Below are positions 58,019 through 64,000 of a stretch of DNA of 64,000 nt, piece after piece. The position numbers and the translations under genes were made by a program. Below the pieces are notes generated by a model that was not told the origin of the DNA, ran no database searches, and was given only the letters and a program-made list of their open reading frames with translations. The DNA is from Lineus longissimus (Eukaryota > Nemertea > Pilidiophora > Heteronemertea > Lineidae). The stretch covers positions 5,835,001-5,899,000 of the forward strand of contig NC_088326.1 in assembly GCF_910592395.1 (NCBI RefSeq), read 5' to 3'. The number at the start of each line of letters is the position of its first letter. Positions within the stretch are counted from its first letter, which is position 1.

Positions 58019-59239
58019 TTATCAACCTTTGCCTTGATGTCCATTTGTTAAGACCATTGTCACTGCTTTTTTTCCCTAACTGGCCGAGTTCAAGTGAGCG
58101 CCTTCTGGTTGCTCCTTGAAACCCCTGACTGATTTCTCTGGATACCGGTGTGCAAGGGATAGTAGTCCTAAGGCTGATAGTCCGTGTAACAATAGCCCGC
58201 ATTGCTAAATGTTTTGGTAAGGGTTAGCGGTACAATAGATCATGCTGCTTAATTGATCAAATACAATGCTACCGGACTATGACTCCAGGGGGACTATATC
58301 CGCTGTCACACCGGGGTAATAATATGAAATCCCAAAAGCGCTTTGAGCAGGGAAACCTGGAAAAGCGCTAAAATAACTAAATACTGTTATTTCTATTATC
58401 ATTATTGAACAATGGGAATGTAGGCCTATATCGTTTAAAGGGGCACTACAAGTAGCCGCAGGGAAGCTAATTTGACACAGTAAGTTGCCTTGGTCATGCA
58501 CAGCACTAAATATAATCCTCGTACAAACGTAAAACATTTCGACGTACTGTGAGATGTGAGATACCCCTATCGGCGACTTTGTGTAACTTTATCTTGCCTG
58601 CCTAGCTGCTGCCTATATTGTCCCTTTAAGGAATTGATACCGAACAGGAGGTATTGGTTGTCTCACCCAAACCGCGAGGGTGGAGCTAAAATGTAGACCA
58701 AAACCGAGACATATAATCGCTAGTAAACGAGTTATAATGTCTAAGGCATGACTATGATTTTTTGACAACGTGCTGAGAGATCCTTGTTTTAAATCGAACA
58801 AATGCATTCATAGTGAGAGGGATTTTTGGGCCACATAGAACTCAGTTCACTAAGCTTTAATTTGTCGCCGAAATTCTTCATTACCTCGATCAACAATATT
58901 CATCGTATCGGCCACAGATGTTTAGTCATTTGGCAAATATGAATATGGCAGTGAGTGCAAATCAATAACTCCACTTTCTGTTGCGTAAGTCGTTTTTAGT
59001 TCCATCCCATATGAATAAAACGAATTAAGTCATCAAGACCGTGACGCACCTCCGTTTTCTTCCAGATTTTCTACCGCTCCAACAGTCGCCATATATTTAG
59101 TCACCCTTGCGCTCTCGTTTTTGCCTACATATACTTGTAATCAACCACGTGTACAGGGTGACCCAAAAAATGCAACCCATACATTTGTTTTACATATTTC
59201 ATAGTTGTGGAGGTTTCAACTCCAGATTTTATAGTGCAT
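58019..59239. other. Intergenic stretch with SINE/LINE tail
   Basis: AAAAGCGCTTTGAGCAGGG followed by ACCTGGAAAAGCGCTAAAAT and an AT-rich tail (58324-58405) is the typical 3' tail of a SINE/LINE pair and resembles the tail of the SINE at 37965. The body of that element is missing. Nothing else is recognised. Confidence 0.45.
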
Positions 59240-60292
59240 AATATGTAAAGTCAAGGACTTAGTGAGCCCCCCTTTAGGTCGGGGGAGCTCCCCCGAACCC
59301 CCCTACGAGCATATGTTAAGTGCAAGCTCTAACAACTACAGCTGTTACAATGGGGGGACACCCCCAAACCCCCCTCCGTCGACATAGGTTTTTACCAGTG
59401 TGTTGGGGGGAAGCTCCCCCCAAACCCCCCCGGTGGACAGTCAACTAGCCCTTCTGTGTCATACTGCTGGGGGGGGGGGGGGGGTGCGATGGGACCATCC
59501 ATATAGTTCCTTCCGACACATTTTTGTTTTGGTAATGTAATACATTGTGATTGTCCTTAGGCCCTATGCACGGGAATCGGGCGTTTCCAGTGATATACGA
59601 CACTTAAATGGATTGTCCTCATGCATTCACTTTGGAAACGCATTTTAAAATAGATGTCACGTCCTGTTAATGGGGCACGTCATCATCGCGTACATTTGGG
59701 AAAAACTCCCTAACGAGACCGGAGCAGACGGCTGAAAGTAGTTTAATTATTGGCCGCTAGGGTTCAGAATGTCGCTCACCCGAATTTTTCACGCAACTTT
59801 TGCTAAATAGAGCTAGTTCTAGTTTGTAATTCATTTTGATACTTCAGATTTGGGTAGTAGACTAAAATAACTTAGTCGTCAGTGTGGTTTTAAGCAGGAA
59901 AAACGTATTTGTTTTTCTTAAAGTGCCTTTTTTGTCACGTGACCTCGACCATGTCGACACAAAATTGAAATAAACCACCCTTTTCTGTCATTATTTAGGA
60001 CGGATATTTCTCTAATAAAAATATTAATATAATTGGCCAATTTCTTAGGCATATGATGTAGCGAATTCCCATGAAGATTTAAATTTAATTTAACTTAATT
60101 TCAACCAATGGGATAGCAACCACCACCGGAAGATCGCGGAGAAATCGGTAAACTCAACGGAGTTAATTCAGAAAAATACCAAAAAAATTGTTTGTAGGAT
60201 ATACAATAGTTACTCTCTTTATTTCTTATCATTCATTATATACTCCCGCACACACGTGTATCTTAAGAGCCCCTCCTAAGAGGGGGGCTTAT
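59240..60292 (+). mobile_element. 1-kb element with C/G hairpins, copy 2
   Basis: Colinear with 51260-52268. Landmarks are GACTTAGTGAGCCCCCC, CGAGCATATGTTAAGTGC, CAGTCAACTAGCCCTTC, TGTCACGTGACCTCG-type, and the end AAGAGCCCCTCCTAAG with GAGGGGGGCTTAT. It carries one extra hairpin block (GGGGGGAAGCTCCCCCC) and a 16-G run at 59469-59484. Confidence 0.75.
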
Positions 60293-61031
60293 TAAATGAT
60301 GCGCATGAAGCGGGAGCTGAAATCTACGCGATAGTCAATTTCACCAAAATTGTTATGGGTTGCATATTTTTGGGTCAGCCTGAATTAAAAACTTCATGGG
60401 TGGCTGACCCGAGTCTCCGTATTGCAAGAGATGATTTTCTCACGCTTCAAGGCTCGAGACCGCATGTTGAGTGCTTTCAGGCCAGAGAAAATCATCGACT
60501 TCTTTTTTGGTTTTTCGTTGTATTGTCTGCCAGATTAGTGCCAGGGCACATAGGGTATATGATTTAGTCGTTTACTTGGTTCACCTTCTCGCTTTGCGGC
60601 AGTTTGAATATTGGATTGAACATGACATTACCTGTCAATCTTGTTGCGGTGAGTAGTCAAATAAACGGACGATAGCTCGAATTGGAGACAACTCAAAAAG
60701 CCGTGCATTCAACTGCCAGCATTCGAAAAAGGAGAATCATGATAAAACAAAGCTCGGAAAACAAAACAAAACTCAAATATTTGTCGTCTTTATTTAACAT
60801 CCAAGCCATACAGCATATTGACAACAATGTGTCAAGAATCAAAACTTTTCCATTGTCAACGACTTCTGTCGCTTTGGTGAACTCGTTCTATTTCGCCTGC
60901 GTTCATCATAATCGTTTTGACCAGGACTACTGTAAATATAACATATATGTATTCATGAAAATGAACAGAAAAAAATGTGAGAAAAGAAAAAAACAATGAT
61001 TCCAACCTGCCCCTTTTGCTTTGTTGAGTAA
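60293..61031. other. Intergenic stretch
   Basis: No gene is supported. The frame 60355-60567 has no recognisable domain. Confidence 0.35.
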
Positions 61032-61335
61032 CGATTTCTCTAACATTTTCTTGATTTTTCCGTCAGACATTGACAGACTTTTCCTAAAAGGTCGGATTTC
61101 TAAAAAATCTGTTAAAAATACCAGGGCTTTCCAAAATAGTGCAATAAAGATCAAAGGCCTATGTTGAATGGGGTTAATGAGGTGCGAGTCAATTACTCAG
61201 AGTGACCCTCAGTGTGAATACTAATTAGCTCACCCAGTTTGGTCACCCCATTAACCCCATTGAGCATGGCATTTGATCTTCAATGACCTATTTTGGGAAA
61301 CCCTTAATATTTTTCACAAGTTTTTGTAGAGGTCA
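61032..61335. mobile_element. Palindromic inverted-repeat element, copy 2
   Basis: It matches 1138-1450 in the same orientation: TTTCTCTAACATTTTCTTG, AAGGCCTATGTTGAATGGGG, then AGAGTGACCCTCAGTGTG and ATACTAATTAGCTCAC. The outer ends are eroded. Confidence 0.65.
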
Positions 61336-63185
61336 AGGAATAAACATTAGACATCTGAAATCGCATGCTAGAGCATTTGGTCTCTGTTTACAGCTATGCA
61401 CCATAATATTTTATTTTCGAACAATAAACGTGAGACTAGTCCATCGGAGTATCAAATGTTTGCTATCTCACCGGGCTCAGGGTAGACGCCATCCTCGTAA
61501 CAACCAGTAGTGTTCACACTCCGCCGCGTGATATTTCACTCCCCTGGTGGGCAATGGTCTAGCGGTCGGAATCCAAGCCAGCATCGCCATCCTGAGATTA
61601 ATTTTTGTCAGTCATATACGTCATAGTATCGAGAGGCGGAGCGTATTGAAAACCAGTGGTTACACGAGGATAGTGCTGTACAAGTATCCGATTCTCGCAA
61701 TTTCATCAACGTTATCCAAACACGCATTTTCATTGTTTGATATCATGCAGACGGGTTTTCAATTGCTTTCTGTTCCATCTGCACTGCGATAGGTGATTGC
61801 CGCTATGCCAATTATACTTCCCCCACTGCATGCTTAATAGATTCAACAATAAACTATTTCGAGCCGTTTGTGTAACTGCCTAAATGTATAAAATATTAAA
61901 CCATAATTATAAACTTCGTCGAACATTTTAAAATCAGTTTTATTGAATTATTTATTACATGTACGGGTGTGTCAAATAATCAGAACAGCCACTCTGGGGC
62001 AGGCTGATACGATTCTGACTACACCCAGCTATAGTTATAGCTATAGCTCTCAAGCAGGACACGCATGTCTTTCGCCATAAACTGCTAGGCCCCAAGCAAA
62101 CCAGGATTTTGACAAGTTATATGCGTACACTATTTCATACAAAAAAGCATACAATCTCGTGCAGAAGGTGCATAGTGCAAGGGTGCTTTGACAAAGCAAT
62201 ACAATCAATTAGACACATTAAGACATCTCAAACCGTACAAAGATAATCGAAAATTTCGTTCAAATTCCTTCTCTCATTTTGTAATTCATCTCTTAATTTG
62301 ATAAGATCCGCAATAAACTGCCCCCTTTGAAACGGCTTAATATAAACCGCGAGATGAGAAATCGCGAAATCGAGATGAGTAACCATTATTTTCAGCAACA
62401 ATATTTTCTACTTCCCTGGACAATGACAATCAATCACCACTTCTGATGCTGCTGTCCACTTCTCTATTCAATGATAGTAGGGTCGAAGACAATGCAAAGG
62501 CTACATGCAACTGCATGTTCATCTTGACCACAAAAGGTTTTTGCAATTTATCAAGATGTACTGTGAGTATAATACCACGAGGTTCAGGATGCTGCATGTA
62601 TCAATATTATTTACCCGTTACACCTGGCGGCACAAGTCATTATACACATGATTGACCGATAACACAGGGCATGCGATCTGGTCATCCCTAAAAATAGCCC
62701 GGGATAGTCTGACCATCGAAAGCAGGCTATAAATTGGGTTAAATTCCACACATCGCACAGCGGAGTCTATTTCAATGATCAGGGTTCGCCAGTCTACCTC
62801 TCTGGCTGGGCACCACCTCCACAGCTAGGAACCTCTCTGACCAGGCACCACGGATGCGCATGCTCCGTTTGGATCTATTCCGTTTCCGTTTTGATCACTT
62901 CCGGTAACGAAGGCGCATTGAAGTTGAGGAAAATATTAACTTAATATCGTATCCGTATTTCGCGTAGCTAATGCCTGAAATGCAGTGGCAGTGCCCAATC
63001 ATGGCATAGTGATAGTAGTAAGGTTGATGCCTCATAGACATAGACAGTCATACTATGTACTGTAACGTAAATCATGAAATACAGGCCACAGGCACAGCAA
63101 AGGGCGTCTCCAAAAAAGGTAATCCTGACAGAACAGAAGGGGTCAATACTGATTTGATTGCATACTTTTAAATACGGGAAGCTGA
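61336..63185. other. Intergenic stretch
   Basis: No gene is supported. A phrase at 61548-61570 resembles a tRNA A box but lacks the rest of a tRNA. Confidence 0.4.
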
Positions 63186-63341
63186 TTGCCTATACTGCAG
63201 CACAAGAGACCAACTTGTCACCGAGCAGTCCGAACCTGGAACCAGCTTCCAGAAGCAACAAGATCAGCTGAGACTGACGAGGAGTTCCTGCCGAGTGCTC
63301 CTAGCCTCCCATCAGTAGACAACAAGCACGCCTTTTTTAAT
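63186..63341 (+). pseudogene. LINE reverse-transcriptase C-terminal remnant
   Basis: The frame contains RAVRTWNQLPEATRSAET, which fits the FxRTIRDWNxLPxEVVSAxT motif at the extreme C-terminus of many Jockey/CR1-type non-LTR polyproteins. No reverse-transcriptase core precedes it, so it is a 5'-truncated copy, the usual state of LINE insertions. The frame then runs on into the downstream satellite by chance. Confidence 0.55.
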
Positions 63342-63353
63342 CACTGGTTTTTT

Positions 63354-64000
63354 CACTTGGTGGTGCCTGGCTGTGGAGGTAACCTGCTCTCGACCATTTC
63401 AAAAGAAAAGACTATGAACTGTTCTGTTATTAACACAGTTTACCCAATATTGAACAGATTCAAAGTTTTATTTGTTCAAGTATTCAATTGTATAAGGCCA
63501 GGGACACATAGACTGCTGTTTTCACTTGGTGGTGCCTGGCTGTGGAGTTAACCTGCTCTCGACCATTTCAAGAGAAATGACTATGTTATTGTTCGATTAT
63601 TAAGGCAGTTTGCCCAATATTGAAAAGATTCAAAGTTTTATTTATCAAAGCTATCAATTGTATAAGGCCAGGAAAACATACACTGCTTTTTTCACTTGGT
63701 GGTGCCTGGCTGTGGAGGTAACCTGCTCTCGACCATTTCAAGAGAAATGACTGTGAAATGTTCTGTAATTAACACAGTTTACCCAATATTGAACAGATTC
63801 AAAGTTTTATTTATCCAAGTATTCAATTGTATAAGGCAAGGGACACATAGACTGCTGTTTTCACTTGGTGGTGCCTGGCTGTTGAGCTAACCTGCTCTCG
63901 ACCATTTCAAGTGAAATGACTATGAAATGTTCTGTAATTAACACAGTTTGCCCAATATTGAACAAATTGGGTTATTGATCAGTTTGGAAGAAACTTGTTT
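63354..64000 (+). repeat. 169-170-bp satellite, four units to the window edge
   Basis: Units starting CACTTGGTGGTGCCTGGC begin at 63354, 63523, 63693 and 63862. Other landmarks are CTGCTCTCGACCATTTCA, AATTAACACAGTTTACCC and TATTCAATTGTATAAGGC. The last unit diverges after about 63970 and the window ends there. The period is close to nucleosomal length. Confidence 0.9.

Noticed and set aside
61548-61600. Possible tRNA (GGGCAATGGTCTAGCGGTC)
   Set aside because: Only an A-box-like stretch is present. There is no B box, anticodon stem or 3' acceptor at the right distance.

Overview
This is a gene-poor, repeat-rich stretch of a metazoan genome, most likely a marine invertebrate. The evidence is spliced-gene signals (short signal-peptide exons with GTGAGT/GTAAGT donors, an 80-nt intron with a pyrimidine-rich acceptor), a tRNA-derived SINE, LINE remnants, many small inverted-repeat DNA elements and several minisatellites. 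There is no bacterial gene organisation. The one large intact gene belongs to a Gmr1-like LTR retrotransposon, a lineage first described from deuterostomes. That makes a cephalochordate, hemichordate or echinoderm attractive, but the sequence does not settle the phylum.

Layout. 1-12 kb: mostly unique AT-rich DNA with small inverted-repeat elements. These include an 785-bp element (7821-8605) whose termini are arrays of a 15-bp repeat flanked by an 8-bp direct repeat, and two long hairpins (9625-9871, 11885-12115). 12.27-19.18 kb: a complete LTR retrotransposon of 6907 bp with two 898-bp LTRs, a primer-binding site, a polypurine tract, a 5-bp target duplication and one uninterrupted 1597-codon gag-pol. 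Its domain order is gag, protease, integrase, reverse transcriptase, RNase H. 19-24 kb: two non-autonomous DNA elements, one built on CAGGAC motifs and one carrying eight 17-bp repeats of a p53-type half-site. 25.8-26.3 kb: two phase-compatible exons of an unidentified cysteine-rich protein with a membrane segment (minus strand). 27.7-28.9 kb: a 75-bp minisatellite. 29.4-33.4 kb: an inverted-repeat element and a hairpin-headed, tandem 300-bp element with nuclear-receptor-like DR3 motifs. 37-38.3 kb: a LINE fragment and a SINE. 43.4 kb: a signal-peptide exon with a promoter-like upstream. 45.0 and 57.3 kb: a duplicated 670-bp unit. 47-50.3 kb: a composite locus with a 44-bp minisatellite of about 31 units and 142-bp repeats with perfect DR1 motifs. 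51.3 and 59.2 kb: two copies of a 1-kb C/G-hairpin element. 55.2 kb: the first coding exon of an NNMT/PNMT-family methyltransferase (minus strand). 63.2-64 kb: a LINE 3' remnant running into a 169-170-bp satellite that continues past the window edge.

The only genes that can be said to work together are the parts of the retrotransposon. The LTRs supply promoter and ends, the primer-binding site and polypurine tract prime the two DNA strands, and the polyprotein supplies capsid, protease, integrase and polymerase. Host genes are represented only by isolated exons whose partner exons were not found here.
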